Assembly: GCA_963580285.1 (NCBI GenBank)
Contig: OY757024.1
Location: forward strand, 126,666,045-126,730,044
Length of the DNA: 64,000 nt
From: Lucinisca nassula
Lineage: Eukaryota; Mollusca; Bivalvia; Lucinida; Lucinidae
Direction: 5' to 3'
This document shows positions 54,301 through 63,900 of the stretch, in pieces (position 1 is the first letter of the stretch; each line of letters opens with the position of its first letter). The notes under the pieces are model-generated. The model saw nothing but the letters and a program-made list of their open reading frames with translations, was not told the origin of the DNA and did not search any database. The position numbers were made by a program, and so were the translations under genes.

Positions 54301-54600
54301 AGCAGCAGCTCCGCAAGGCTATTGCGAAGAAGTTTTGTGGCCCACAAGCGACAAAACCAAGCCAAGGGGCCCGGTTTAACCTGAAGGTTGTTCAAATCTT
54401 AGAACTCAAGGAGGCACAGAACAATCACTGTACCGTGTGCGATATTGAGCTCCTATGGGCTTAGCAATCAAAGTACACCCAGCATTTCAGCGTTGCCCGG
54501 TTAGACAATTCCGTGGGTAACGTCCGCGACAACATCAGGCTGACCTGCCTCGAGTGCAACCGGAAAATAGGAGCGGCTGCGCTCAGCGCTTGAGAACCCC
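54301..54600 (+). pseudogene. HNH endonuclease-like domain remnant, C-terminal to the helicase
   Basis: HNH domains cut DNA with a single metal ion. Here EAQNNHCTVCDIELLWA (54412-54463) gives the first CxxC pair; after a stop and frame change, VRDNIRLTCLECN (near 54520-54560) gives the second CxxC and the DN-x-LTC segment typical of HNH zinc-ribbon types. It is in line with the helicase and may have been one polyprotein with it. Inactive as it stands. Confidence 0.65.
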
Positions 54601-55600
54601 ACCCGGAGGAAGCTGAGTGTCCGGTGGCACAACAAGGAGTTCCTCGCGCACAAAGCCGTGCTGAGGTCCATCCTGCAAGTAATAAACCACGATCTCGTCG
54701 GGCTTTGTCACTGAGCGCCCGAGCCGATGCACATCCAGGGACCATACGGGATCAGTCGCTCGCCGGCGACCCACCCCCCCCCCCCCCCCCCACTTCAAGC
54801 TCACCAGGTTGGTACAAATAGCGAACTCAGACGCCCGAGGGGAGTTTTGTCACCTCGAGACCAACAGGACGACCAGGAACTACAAAGGAGAGTTTTACTT
54901 CTACTTTTTATGTGTGCTGCGGAGCAGCATTTTAGCCCTTATAGCCTCAGAAGGCTTTTTGCTGGTCAGTCGGGTGAACTCGCCATTCAAAATAGAAGTG
55001 GAGTGCCACAACGGCAGGCAACCTTTTCACCCACTCTGTAGACCTCTGACCAGAAGTGAGTCGCATCTCCTGAGCGTACTGGTGCCCAAAGAGCCGCTCA
55101 GCAAAGGTACGATTGAAGCGCTCAACAATACCCTAGTCTCGATGGATGTCAACCCGACCGCGCCGAACCTGGACAGAGTGCTTTGCTAGCTGCTGGCTGA
55201 CAAAGCCCATGAACTCGAGGCCGGGGTCAACAAGGAGCAATTTGGGCCACCTCAACGGGCTTTGCCAATAGATGCGAGACAAAGCTTCAGCAACCTCTTT
55301 GGCTTCCTTAGTGGCCAGAGGCTCAGCTTCTTTGTAGCGTGAGGCTACATCAACCACGTTAAGGGTGTATTTGTATGTGCGCTTGTTCGGAAAGCGAACA
55401 CGGGCGTGCGGCAGAATGATGGAACTCGTTCGGCGTGATGATATCGAATTTTGGTCGTGGAATATGCCGCGGGGCGGCTAGGTAGATCTGCCAGATGGCC
55501 GGCTTCTTCAACCAAGCTCGGGCCACATCTTCTGAGGTCTTAAGCGCAGAAGCCTGCTTCTTTATGCCTCAAGACCCATCCAGTAATCCTTAGGGCTGTA
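54583..55600 (-). pseudogene. Polinton integrase (retroviral-type), decayed
   Basis: The enzyme joins element ends to target DNA. On the minus strand, VVDVASRYKEAEPL (near 55350, first Asp) and LLLVDPGLEFMG (near 55235, second Asp) fit the rve core. The third acidic residue lies in GIVERFNRTFAERLFG (Glu codon 55121-55123), but an in-frame TAG at 55133-55135 precedes it. The C-terminal SH3-like part, including VWSLDVHRLGR and VYYLQDGPQHGFVREE, is open at 54583-54804. The N-terminal region up to about 55600 is frameshifted. A poly(C) tract at 54775-54790 breaks the frame. Confidence 0.8.
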
Positions 55601-56275
55601 ATAAATATCCGCGGATGTTCAACTTCCGATCCATGTATTTATTGTTGTCGTTGCTTTGCAACGGGTAAGGCTCTAACGAAAACAACTGCTGCGGATTCGT
55701 AGGCCACAAGGCCGGGCGTGTCCCACATCGATGCCACAGACGACTGTGCTATGGTAGAGCGCGTTGACAAGCATTTTACCATCAGTTGCCGGGGTTGTCA
55801 TGGTTGCCTATTCCATATAGAATGGATCTGGTCTGGTCTCTAATTGTTTCACGCCCCGGGATTTATCCTGTTGCGGCTCCGCTGATAACTTCCTATTCGA
55901 CTTGTCATGGCCATCACTGTTGCTCTGCAACAACGACGAAGCGTCTTGTCGGCGCGATAGGCTCACTGCAACAGTAATGCCACCCACAAGACAACCCCCG
56001 ATGATCCATGGGGTTCAGGCTCGTTGTCCTTCTGGCAGATTACCGTAATGTTCCTGTCGTTGTTGCTGATGTTGCTCTGATACAACGGCGGCAACATCGT
56101 TAACGGCGCCTTCGTCATTCGTGACGATGTTTTTCTTGGGTTTCCTGAAGCTCCTTGGGCAGTCGTTCTTGCTTGGCCTTTCGACCAGCGGCGCCGACAC
56201 GACCGCCCGCGGCCTTTTTCGGGTCTTTAGTCTTCGTCAATGTCACTCTTTCCGTTACTGGCTCCGCCAGTGGCT
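55601..56275. other. Polinton intergenic or decayed region with palindromes
   Basis: No convincing gene. It holds copies of the GTTGCTCTGCAACAAC-type palindrome at 55644-55665, 55919-55934 and 56071-56086. Minus-strand frames at 56015-56200 may be a broken C-terminal continuation of the next gene. Confidence 0.5.
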
Positions 56276-56686
56276 TTACAGCGAGTTGCAGCGTCCGGCT
56301 GCTGATCCTTCCCCGCCATCATCGTATTTTTTGCCAACATTGTATGATGAATTGATGGGGCAGCAATGTTCAAATATGGCATGCTTGAGAGTGATAAACG
56401 TTGCAGTGAGCGGAGCTAACCACATGCCATAGCGGTGATAGAGCTCGCTGACAGCGACTTGAAGTACACTACCTAGAAACGGATCGCTTTCAAGATCGCG
56501 AATGAGCCCTTGTTGGTCCGGGATCGGGAAGAACATCCCGACCAGTCCCGCATACAGCTCGAGAACCGCGTTCGAAATCGTTCTTGACATGTCTGCCCCT
56601 AATTGGGCGGAGTAACGGGCGAAGAGCCTCTCGACCTCAGAGGCACTCAGCTCCTGGTCGACGGTCAAGGCCTTTCGGTGAGCCAA
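56276..56686 (-). CDS. Polinton-associated protein of unknown function, 136 aa
   Basis: A 136-codon frame starting MAHRKALTVDQELSASEVER, predicted helical, without transmembrane segments. It lies on the minus strand, like the ATPase and capsid genes downstream, and has palindromes on both sides (56071 and 56761). I recognise it only as resembling an uncharacterised Polinton-linked protein, and the N-terminal lysine/acidic helix gives no function. It may be truncated at the C-terminus. Confidence 0.45.
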   Translation of the reverse strand: MAHRKALTVDQELSASEVERLFARYSAQLGADMSRTISNAVLELYAGLVGMFFPIPDQQGLIRDLESDPFLGSVLQVAVSELYHRYGMWLAPLTATFITLKHAIFEHCCPINSSYNVGKKYDDGGEGSAAGRCNSL

Positions 56687-57092
56687 AGTTCCGTATTTCC
56701 TGGCCGACCCTCCTGCTACTGTTGCAGCGAGCCTTTCGCGGTATTCTTTTTCCGTGGCCCTTGTTGTTGCTCTGCAACATGCGTCGCAGCCGTGTCTGGC
56801 GCCGCCGGGTCGTCCAGCATATGGTCTATCAGCTAGTCACGGTCCATTCTTTAGCAACAAGGGCGGACCTGTCAAAAATGGAGTCGCAGGCATGCGCATA
56901 CATGCGCTGCGAACATCTGGATGTGCCTTATCAACCGGGAAAAGATAAAAAACAGCGAAAAGCAGCGCCACATGCAGGCCATGTACAGCGATTACGGCCG
57001 CCTCTGAGCACATAGTTGTTGTTGTTGCTACGAAACTGCTTCACAACGGCTAAGCAACAGCGGCAATATTAATCACGTAATATTTATAAAAA
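56687..57092. other. Polinton intergenic region with palindromes
   Basis: GTTGTTGCTCTGCAACA at 56763-56779 and a longer gttgttgttgttgctac...caacggctaagcaacag structure at 57014-57060. Opposite-strand frames here look like shadows. Confidence 0.5.
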
Positions 57093-57747
57093 TCAATACA
57101 TGGAAATATTATCAGCGGGCTGATCAGTCTTCAACAGAAGCTTAGCGTGTTTTGTCTCGGCTAGCTGCTGCCGCACCAACTCCCGTACTCGTGCGGGCAT
57201 CACGTCACTTTCACGCAGACAGCCTTCGAACGAGTCACGATCCTTGCAGTGCAACAAACAGACACAGCGCGTCTTCTCGCGCAAGTCTTTCAAGACGGAG
57301 TTGTATTTCTGCGTAAGGATCCGGACCCAGACAGACTGCTCCGCGTGGCGGCCCGGGAATGCCAGCTCTGACAGCATATCTTTCTTCTTCGTCAAAGCCC
57401 TCTTAGCGCTGCAGTCGTCTATGATGTATAGGGTCGGCTCGCCCTGGAACACCCGGTAAAACGCTCGCAAGTCATCGTGAAGGCGCTCACCAGGGTCTAG
57501 AACGTAAATCTCAGGGTCCGTCCAGATTCAGGGGCGCTGCTGATACGTCCTGTTGTGCCGTATGGTGGGGCACAGAGCACTACGTGTTGAAATAACTCCC
57601 GGTAGGGGCCTTCGAGCAGATCGAGGGAAAAAACGGGTTTTCCGATAACGTATGCCCAATGATTGTCGCCAAATGGGCCGTGCGCGGTAGGAACTCTTTA
57701 AACCGTTCCTCTGGAAGATTAATAAACCGCTGAGAGGAACCGGCCAT
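57093..57747 (-). pseudogene. Polinton packaging ATPase (A32/FtsK-HerA type), decayed
   Basis: The enzyme would pump DNA into capsids. The likely start is MAGSSQRFINLPEERF at 57747, overlapping the end of the capsid gene by 29 bp. An intact C-terminal frame (57470-57093) has a clear Walker B, LYIIDDCSA (near 57408-57434), followed by KRALTKKKDMLSELAFPGRH, a region shared by these ATPases. Between, near 57480-57590, the frame is broken and a proper Walker A is not visible. Confidence 0.7.
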
Positions 57748-59011
57748 CTTCGATGTTAAGCTGTGCATTCATGATGACGTAGAGGTAGATGTTCAATGCG
57801 CCAGACGCCTCGGCGTTTTTCGTTATCTGGATGGTCACACCTTCGCTGGCATTCTCATTCCGCCTGCCGGAGCCGTAGAGTCTGTCGTCGTCGCTTATCC
57901 TGAGGTCAAGCCACAACGCGTACTTGTCGGTGAGGTATTCTGCAAGGCTGACGTCGACTAGGGCAATGTCTTTTTCGAGCGTTGCCACTTCAGGATGTCG
58001 CTTGCTGCCGGCTGCGAAGAGCTTCCTCGCTTCATCAAACATTTGGTAAGAGCGCATCCCTTGCCTGAAGAGTTGGCTGGGGATCCCCTCGATGGCGACC
58101 TCGACCTTGTGGATTTTCGGGCTATATAAGGCCTCAGTATCGCGAGTGAAGAGCTGTTGCGCATCCTCAAAGAGCACCATGATGCCCTTCATGCTGCGGG
58201 CGGGCACGTTGAGAATGATATTCCAGAGAGTATCGCTCTTGTCTTTGCCGATTTTGCGTTGCCGCAGTACACGGTCATTCAAGATCGCAACGCGGCCTCT
58301 GTACTGGTTGTTGATTATTTGGGCCAGCTCTGGCAGAATGACCATGTCATACCCAAGGCAGATGTTTCCAGTGTCGAAAGAGGCACCTCCGCCTGTGGCC
58401 TTGACTACCCGGTCGTAGTCGTTGAACGTGAGCTCATACACGAGCCGGTCGCCCAGCGCGCCCTGGTAGAATGGCATGCGGCTCTCGATCAGCTTGAAGT
58501 CCAATGGGATGTAGAAGCGATTGCCGAAGGCATCGGCGACGGCTTTTTCCGCTAGAACGGACTCGTCTTTGTAACCAGCATTGATTCGGATCCTCGTCGT
58601 ATTTCGGTTAGCCGACGTAGCAATGCCTTGTTACTGGCCATTTTTCCTCTCCGAAGCCGTCCTCCAGAGATCGCAGTAGCAGTGGTACACGTCACTGTCG
58701 TTGATGCCAAGGACCTCGATCCCCGAAATTTTAATGTCGGTCTTTTTCACTAGGGCGCCTAGGTGTTGAACCAATGTCCGATTGGCATCTCCGACGTTGT
58801 GCAGCGTGATCGTGAAGGCCGACATCGCGGTCCCGGGGACGATGACATCATGTTGGCCGAGGTTTGGGAATCGAACCAGAAGCTGCGGGTTCGGGCCGAT
58901 CGTGCTGGGGCTGTTAGTAATCGTCACCGATTGCCTTACCCCTTTCACCCCAAGGGGTTCGCGGAGGCACCGGTAGGGTTTAAGCTTCCGTCCGTACTTG
59001 CTTGATGACAT
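57719..59011 (-). pseudogene. Polinton major capsid protein (double jelly-roll), split by frameshift
   Basis: The structural protein of a predicted icosahedral capsid, related to F54H12.2-type proteins in animal genomes. The N-terminal frame (59011-58631, 126 aa) has LLVRFPNLGQHDVIVPG and DSDVYHCYCDLWRTASER. The C-terminal frame (58504-57719, 261 aa) has GDRLVYELTFNDY, LNVPARSMKGIMVLFED, VEVAIEGIPSQLF and NIYLYVIMNAQLNIEDGRF. Together about 430 residues, near the expected size, with a break at about 58505-58630. Both halves are well kept. The gene order ATPase-MCP matches other Polintons. Confidence 0.85.
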
Positions 59012-59080
59012 GGTGTCACCTACACTCGATAAAATCTGTTTTAAACACGCGCGACTACCTTCAAATGTATTTCACAAAAT

Positions 59081-59464
59081 ATGGCTGACTTTGAAAACCC
59101 CATGTTCGAAGACTGGTCCGACCCTTATGATGTCGCAAACGATGACGCGTTCGACCTGCCCGACGCTGTTATTGACCTACCGATGGAAGTCGAGGAAGGG
59201 CTATGCGCGGCCGAGGACAATATTCAGAACCTGCGAGGCGAGTTAAGACGGACAGCATTTTCGGACCAGAAGAGACACCTGGTCGATACTTTCTACAAAG
59301 AAGTGAGTAATGCCTACAAGGGGTTGCGCCCCGAAGGTAGTATCGACTATGACCAGTTTGGGATTGAAGACGACGGAAAAACACTCTACTGGAACCCGGC
59401 GACAAAAAGATTCCTATCACCGCGACATAAGGAGGATTCCGGATTCTGGCTCTGTCAACGCTGA
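59081..59464 (+). CDS. Polinton-associated acidic protein, 127 aa
   Basis: An intact frame starting MADFENPMFEDWSDPYDVAN, strongly acidic in its first 50 residues, then a basic/aromatic half (YWNPATKRFLSPRHKED). It is divergent from the capsid gene with a 69 bp gap, suggesting a shared bidirectional promoter. Function unknown; it resembles small Polinton virion-associated proteins only by position. Confidence 0.55.
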   Translation: MADFENPMFEDWSDPYDVANDDAFDLPDAVIDLPMEVEEGLCAAEDNIQNLRGELRRTAFSDQKRHLVDTFYKEVSNAYKGLRPEGSIDYDQFGIEDDGKTLYWNPATKRFLSPRHKEDSGFWLCQR

Positions 59465-59485
59465 CCTTTAAATATGGAACAGGCG

Positions 59486-60457
59486 GCAAAATGCAATTCG
59501 GCAATCACTGGGGCTCCCAGACTATAAATCGAATATACCGCGTTTCAGAAAAGAGGCTGTGGAAAGACTCCAGAAAGCAGAGGAAACCCTCCCAAAGCGC
59601 ATTGAGTCCGTCGAGATGACAGAGCTCCCCGGCGTAGCCCACGACGTTATTCTCACAACAGGCGATGTCGCGACCGCATTGAATACAATTGATGATCAGC
59701 CTATCGACACTGCGTGGGTCATCCAGGCCAAAAGAGAGCTTGCTGGGCTTCAATACGCTATGACTCGAACCCGAAACGAGCTCGTGAACAACCTGGCGAA
59801 GCTCTCGGAAGTCGAAAGCCAGAAATCCGAGGCTGAAAAACACTTGGCCGTGGAGCAACAAAAACTGACCGAGACGAACGGCCCCGAGATGCAACGGGGG
59901 ATTTAAGACCGAATCAGAAAGCTAAAGGGCGATCTCTCTGCCATTCAACTTGAAAGACAGTCAAGGCTCGAAGTCATCTCTATGAACAGAGAAGCTCTCC
60001 GGTCCCAGATCACCCGACGTTCACGCGGATTGTTCATGAAGACAAGACGCTGGCTGAGCGAGTTCGGACACTTCCGCGAACAGGGGATAACAATCGTGAA
60101 CATCCTTACAGCGATTGGGATGACAATCATGACCCTAGTGCTTGCGCTCACCGGGGGGGGGGGGTTGAATGTACCGGCGCCGGCTCCCAGGCCATCCGAC
60201 AAGGGCGGGGTCAAGGAGTGGGTAAAAAGCACCTACAGTCCCTCGGGCGTGGCCTTGCCAATTTGGCCGGCAAGGCCGCGGCTGCCCTGCCTGGAATCAT
60301 CGGGTCCATCGTCTCTTGGCTCTTGAACACGCTAGGGAAGGCCGCTTCATGGCTCGCAGATCATTTGTGGGCCTTCGTCATCGGCGTGGGGGCCCTTCTT
60401 CTCGTGGCTGCAAGGGGTTGGCTAGCGAGACCGCGCGACCAACCAAAGCACCACTAA
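59486..60457 (+). pseudogene. Polinton coiled-coil and membrane protein, broken
   Basis: The first segment (to 59906) is a long Lys/Glu/Gln helix (VERLQKAEETLPKRIESVE through EKHLAVEQQKL) that ends in a stop. The next (about 59907-60165) has FREQGITIVNILTAIGMTI and a hydrophobic stretch, then a run of 12 G shifts the frame. The last (60218-60457) has amphipathic repeats GLANLAGKAAAALPGIIGSI and a hydrophobic AFVIGVGALLLVAARG. Proteins with this coiled-coil, Gly-rich linker and C-terminal membrane helix order are common as uncharacterised bivalve proteins. I infer a Polinton membrane or minor virion protein. Confidence 0.6.
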
Positions 60458-60700
60458 GTCAACCCCGATCCCTGCGACTATGAGAGCTGTTATTAATTCT
60501 TCATGGTCGAGACCGGATTTCCAGTCTGCTGGCGCAACTACGGCGGCAGGCGTAGGGTCTTTCGATCGGTCCCGGCTGGTGAGGCAGTTTTCTCCTGGAA
60601 TGTCCTGTCGACTTTAGAGGCAGGATTGATCGGTACTGCCTGGTTTATTCCCGGGTTTTGACCGATGATCGCGTCTCACCTTGCTATTTGGATTTGGTTA
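60458..60700. other. Short spacer between convergent Polinton genes
   Basis: No gene. Confidence 0.4.
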
Positions 60701-61692
60701 TTATAACCTTGGACATTGCCGGGATGGATGGAGTGCCATGTCGCTCGGCATCAAGTACAGCCCTCTCCCGCAGGCGTAATCCAGTGGTGTGGATGCATAT
60801 TGCAACGTCTTTTGATAGCGATCGATGCTGCTGGGGAAGTCGACGGGTGAGGCGATGGCGTCTTCGAGATTCGTCATAAATTGCATTTGAGCGTCGAACC
60901 CCGTCCCGACTTTGAGAATGTTGGAACGTGTCTGAGCTTGCGCTCTCAAGATTGCCCAGAGCTAAGTCCGAATCGAGTCGTTGAGCCGCTCGACACCCGC
61001 TTGCGTGAAGCCTTCTGATTTATCGAGAATGAACATCGTCCACGCCTTTGAAATAGCCCGCTTATGGCGTATGGCGTCCTTCGGGTGAAATAAGAGGCCA
61101 TCGCAGCTGTGATTACTGCAGATTTCCCCGAAGGGGTCATGCAGGTACTTAAAGATCCGAGGCCTTGACACCCGTAGTCCAGCTTTTGCCTCAAATCCGT
61201 AGAAGGCGAAACGGCGAACTCCTCGCAAAGCCGCTTGAAGGTCCTGGAGTCATATTAGTTATCGAACCATGAATGGGACTCGTCCCCAGGGAGGGCGACT
61301 TTTAGCTCCTCAAGCAGACGCCTCGTCGTATAATAGAAATGATAGCAATACATGCTTGCAAGAAGGGGTTCATCCGCTGGGGGATGGTACTGGAATGAAA
61401 CACCACATCCTGCGGTTGCGCACCGAACCTCAAAGTTCAGCTGGCACTGCCACCAGCTGAAGGGGGCGTGCTGCCAGCTGTCCCATGCCTTGTTTGCCAT
61501 AGTGACGTCCCCTGTAAGCGGAGGGTTTTGATAATCGGCGAAGACGTCCGGGAACATGACAAAGAAGTGACTTCCCTTATCGTCGACCCTTAAAGATGAG
61601 ATGGGCAACCCTGTCGCTGACTTCTTTTCTTTGAAATGGCCGCATGCCTGATAATTTACCGAGCTATTAAACGTAAATGCCTTTGTATCCAT
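60701..61692 (-). pseudogene. Conserved Polinton protein of unknown function, frameshifted
   Basis: Start MDTKAFTFNSSVNYQACGHF at 61692; the first frame runs to 61255 (145 aa) with GVSFQYHPPADEPLLASMYC and YTTRRLLEELKVALPGDES. It continues in other frames with KRAISKAWTMFILDKSEGF (near 61040) and AQTRSNILKVGTGFDAQ (near 60930) down to about 60701. About 330 residues in all. I recognise the set of segments as recurring beside Polinton genes in invertebrate genomes; no function is known to me. Divergent from the penton-like gene, with 30 bp between start codons. Confidence 0.6.
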
Positions 61693-61722
61693 GCCAATTT
61701 TTGTGTCGTTGTGTTACACAAT

Positions 61723-62433
61723 ATGTACTTCACGCTCACTGGCGTTAAACATGGTGTGCCAATCAATCTTGCCAGAACCCTGTCTCCGGTTGAGCTAGAG
61801 ATTGCCCTCTGCGAGTTGACGTATTATGACAGGTGGTTCAACATATGCATGACCAAAAAGAACAATAAGGACTCAAACAACCTGACTGAAAAAATAATAC
61901 CTGACGGGTATTATAACGTCTGTGAGTTGAACGAAAAGGTGTTTCAGCGGTTGGACGCCGAACTCACTCTAGATGAACCCTCTGGTCTACTGCAATTAAC
62001 GGTAAAGCTCGGAGAAGCCATTACAATGAATCGCGAATTAGCTAATCTTGTAGGCTTTTCCAACAACACTTTCAGAACTCCTCCCTCAATCCCGACCCGT
62101 TTCAATGGCTTTCACATGGAAGGAAGCCGCTCCAAGACGTTCACTGCAGAGAAGCCACACAAACTGGTCGTCCATCGTGCGGTCTACTTTCACCTTGCTG
62201 AGTTAAGTACTTCAGACAATCTGCATAATGGTCACCCCTCTTCACTGCTTAGATCCATCCCTGTCGAGTACGACAAGTGTGGAGTTGGTAGAACTGAATC
62301 ATTTCCTGTCTTACAGTACAAAAGGTTGTCGTCAGAGCCTATTTCACAACTAACTATTTCACTTAGAGATTCCAACGGGGAGATGTTACCATTCGAGTAT
62401 ATGAGCGCAACCCTACATATAAGGAATGGTTGA
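61723..62433 (+). CDS. Penton-like minor capsid protein of the Polinton, 236 aa, intact
   Basis: The start chosen is ATG 61723 (MYFTLTGVKHGVPINLARTL); the frame is open upstream to 61636, but that would overlap the divergent gene starting at 61692. The chain is rich in beta-type segments, with LAELSTSDNLHNGH and a C-terminal ISQLTISLRDSNGEMLPFEY, the pattern of the single-jelly-roll penton-like proteins of Polintons and adintoviruses. The length is close to the usual ~230-260. It is the only structural gene of the element without a visible break. Its right side abuts an inverted 316 bp element, so the Polinton terminus is lost here. Confidence 0.65.
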   Translation: MYFTLTGVKHGVPINLARTLSPVELEIALCELTYYDRWFNICMTKKNNKDSNNLTEKIIPDGYYNVCELNEKVFQRLDAELTLDEPSGLLQLTVKLGEAITMNRELANLVGFSNNTFRTPPSIPTRFNGFHMEGSRSKTFTAEKPHKLVVHRAVYFHLAELSTSDNLHNGHPSSLLRSIPVEYDKCGVGRTESFPVLQYKRLSSEPISQLTISLRDSNGEMLPFEYMSATLHIRNG

Positions 62434-62445
62434 AGCAAGCGGTCC

Positions 62446-62545
62446 CGAGGATCGTGGCCACGTAGGATAGATTTAAGTCGTAACTTTTACTGACCGTTCC
62501 ATGGCGGTTCCTTTGCTGTGGTTTATTATAGATCGTCTTTGCATG
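62446..62545 (-). mobile_element. 316 bp element, inverse orientation, first part
   Basis: cgaggatcgtggccacgtag through tggcggttcctttgctgtgg; its continuation is at 63146-63240. Confidence 0.7.
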
Positions 62546-62581
62546 TATGAACTGCTAATATATTTTGTTTTGGATAGCGGT

Positions 62582-63145
62582 TTGACCCCTAAACCCAATT
62601 TTATAGAGAAAACTGGGATATACGGGGATAAACATTATTTTCCTTATTTCTGCTCCAAAACATAGGTTGTGTGTATGTGTGTGTGTAAATTCGGGTTTAA
62701 CGTCGCTTTCAACAATTTTCAGTCATATCACGACGTTGTCTGGTTGCGACAGGGAGCTCAATGCTCACTTTTATAGTGCTGCCTCACTGAAGTATCATGT
62801 CCCAGACACATTACATGATACCACACCCAGTCACATTATCCTGACACTGGGACGACCAGTCCCAGCTCTACACCGTAAATCTGAGTGCCAAGCGAGGAGC
62901 AACTAGTACCATTTTTAACGACTTTGGTATGTCGCGGCCCGGGATCGAACCCGTGACCTCCCGTTCCCTGAGCTATCGGGACCGGTCAAACATAGGTTGT
63001 GAGTACTCATTGATGCGGTTCTAGCGAGAACCCACAACCTATGTTTGGAGTATAAATAAAAAAAATACACATTTTCATAAAAAAAAAAATATCTTTTTTG
63101 AGGAATGATAAAATGCATTATATCGCACGGGCGTGTTATCGCAAT
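62582..63145 (-). mobile_element. Family H element inserted in the 316 bp element and itself split by a SINE
   Basis: acccctaaacccaattttat, tttctgctcc and the palindrome arm lie left of the SINE. The rest of the palindrome (gttctagcgagaacccacaa) and the end gcacgggcgtgttatcgcaa lie right of it. Confidence 0.75.
62672..62987 (-). mobile_element. SINE family C, minus strand, with 14 bp target duplication
   Basis: Flanked by aaacataggttgtg at 62658-62671 and 62988-63001. (GT)n tail on the left, tRNA-like head (cccgggatcgaacc and gagctatcgggacc) on the right. The head is shortened (ccgttccctgagc), having lost part of the anticodon arm. Confidence 0.9.
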
Positions 63146-63240
63146 GGAAAGTAACCTTCACATAGGCCTTCCGCTAGTGACGTTTTCTTTATGTTGTATT
63201 ATGTTTATCTTTATTTCCCTTGGTGTCTTGGATGGGAAGT
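63146..63240 (-). mobile_element. 316 bp element, inverse orientation, second part
   Basis: aaagtaaccttcacataggc through tttcccttggtgtcttggat, matching the inverse of the family's 5' half. Confidence 0.65.
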
Positions 63241-63266
63241 GTGAGGTAATGCTAGCAATTTCTGAT

Positions 63267-63414
63267 CCACCACGAAAACACGCCTATATGATTTTGATCC
63301 TCTCGAACCCCACTTTTGTGTAGAAAAACTGGGGTTTTCGGGGGTAAACATCACTTTTCTTATTTCTGCTCTAAAATATAGATTGTGGGTACTCGTTAGA
63401 ACCGTCTCATCGAA
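63267..63414 (-). mobile_element. Half of a family H element, cut at the palindrome apex
   Basis: Begins ccaccacgaaaacacgcc and stops at accgtctcatcgaa. Same orientation, subfamily and breakpoint as 51877-52018. Confidence 0.7.
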
Positions 63415-63554
63415 GTGTGATATATAGAAGTGTGCTAATGGCGTCCCCACTTTAAACTATGTAGAGGATAATGCCGAATTAAGCTCTGGTTTGTACTTTT
63501 GGATTAAATAGTTTTTCTTTTTCTCTTCTTTCAATTATACTCTCGTTCCTGATC

Positions 63555-63900
63555 TTGAAGAATGGGAAAATAAAAAAACTTAGGGTCTGCGCTCGAGCAG
63601 GATGCGATATGTCCACTCACCGGGATCTTACGCAAGTGTTCATGTCTGATGTGTTGATTGTGAAGGGTTACGCGATTTCGCAAGATACTTGTTTCGCCGT
63701 TATAGTATTTACCGCAGCCTCGACATTTCATTTTTTCACTGTGCATGTCATGTGCGTATGTACAGAAAGGTTTCTCCTTTAAAGTCGAAAGACGAATCTT
63801 CTTTTTTGTACTTGCAAAGGCCGCATCGTGGCTCTTTACATTTAGTTACTTCTTGTTGTTCACTGCAGCTGGTGTTGTGCCGTGTGGCGGCCGTAAAACG
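63555..63900 (-). pseudogene. GIY-YIG nuclease remnant (Penelope-like element type)
   Basis: Minus-strand frames carry CKEPRCGLCKYKKEDSSFDF (near 63860-63800), a CxxPRCxxC linker. After a frame change come MKCRGCGKYYNGETSILRNR (near 63731-63672) and VTLHNQHIRHEHLRKIPVSG. The order CxxPRCxxC, then CxxCxxxYIGET, then LRxRVxxH is that of the C-terminal endonuclease of Penelope-like retroelements and of related stand-alone genes. The usual YIG reads YNG here. No reverse transcriptase is visible within the window. Broken by a frameshift. Confidence 0.6.

Larger units (their letters stand above)
52028..62433. mobile_element. Decayed Polinton/Maverick (adintovirus-like) element, ends missing
   Basis: A gene set diagnostic for Polintons: protein-primed-type DNA polymerase B, retroviral-type integrase, packaging ATPase, double-jelly-roll major capsid protein and a penton-like protein, plus accessory coiled-coil/membrane proteins and a helicase-HNH module. 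The block is clearly GC-richer than its flanks. Almost every gene has frameshifts or stops, the polymerase lacks its N-terminal part, and no terminal inverted repeats are recognisable at either border. Confidence 0.85.
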
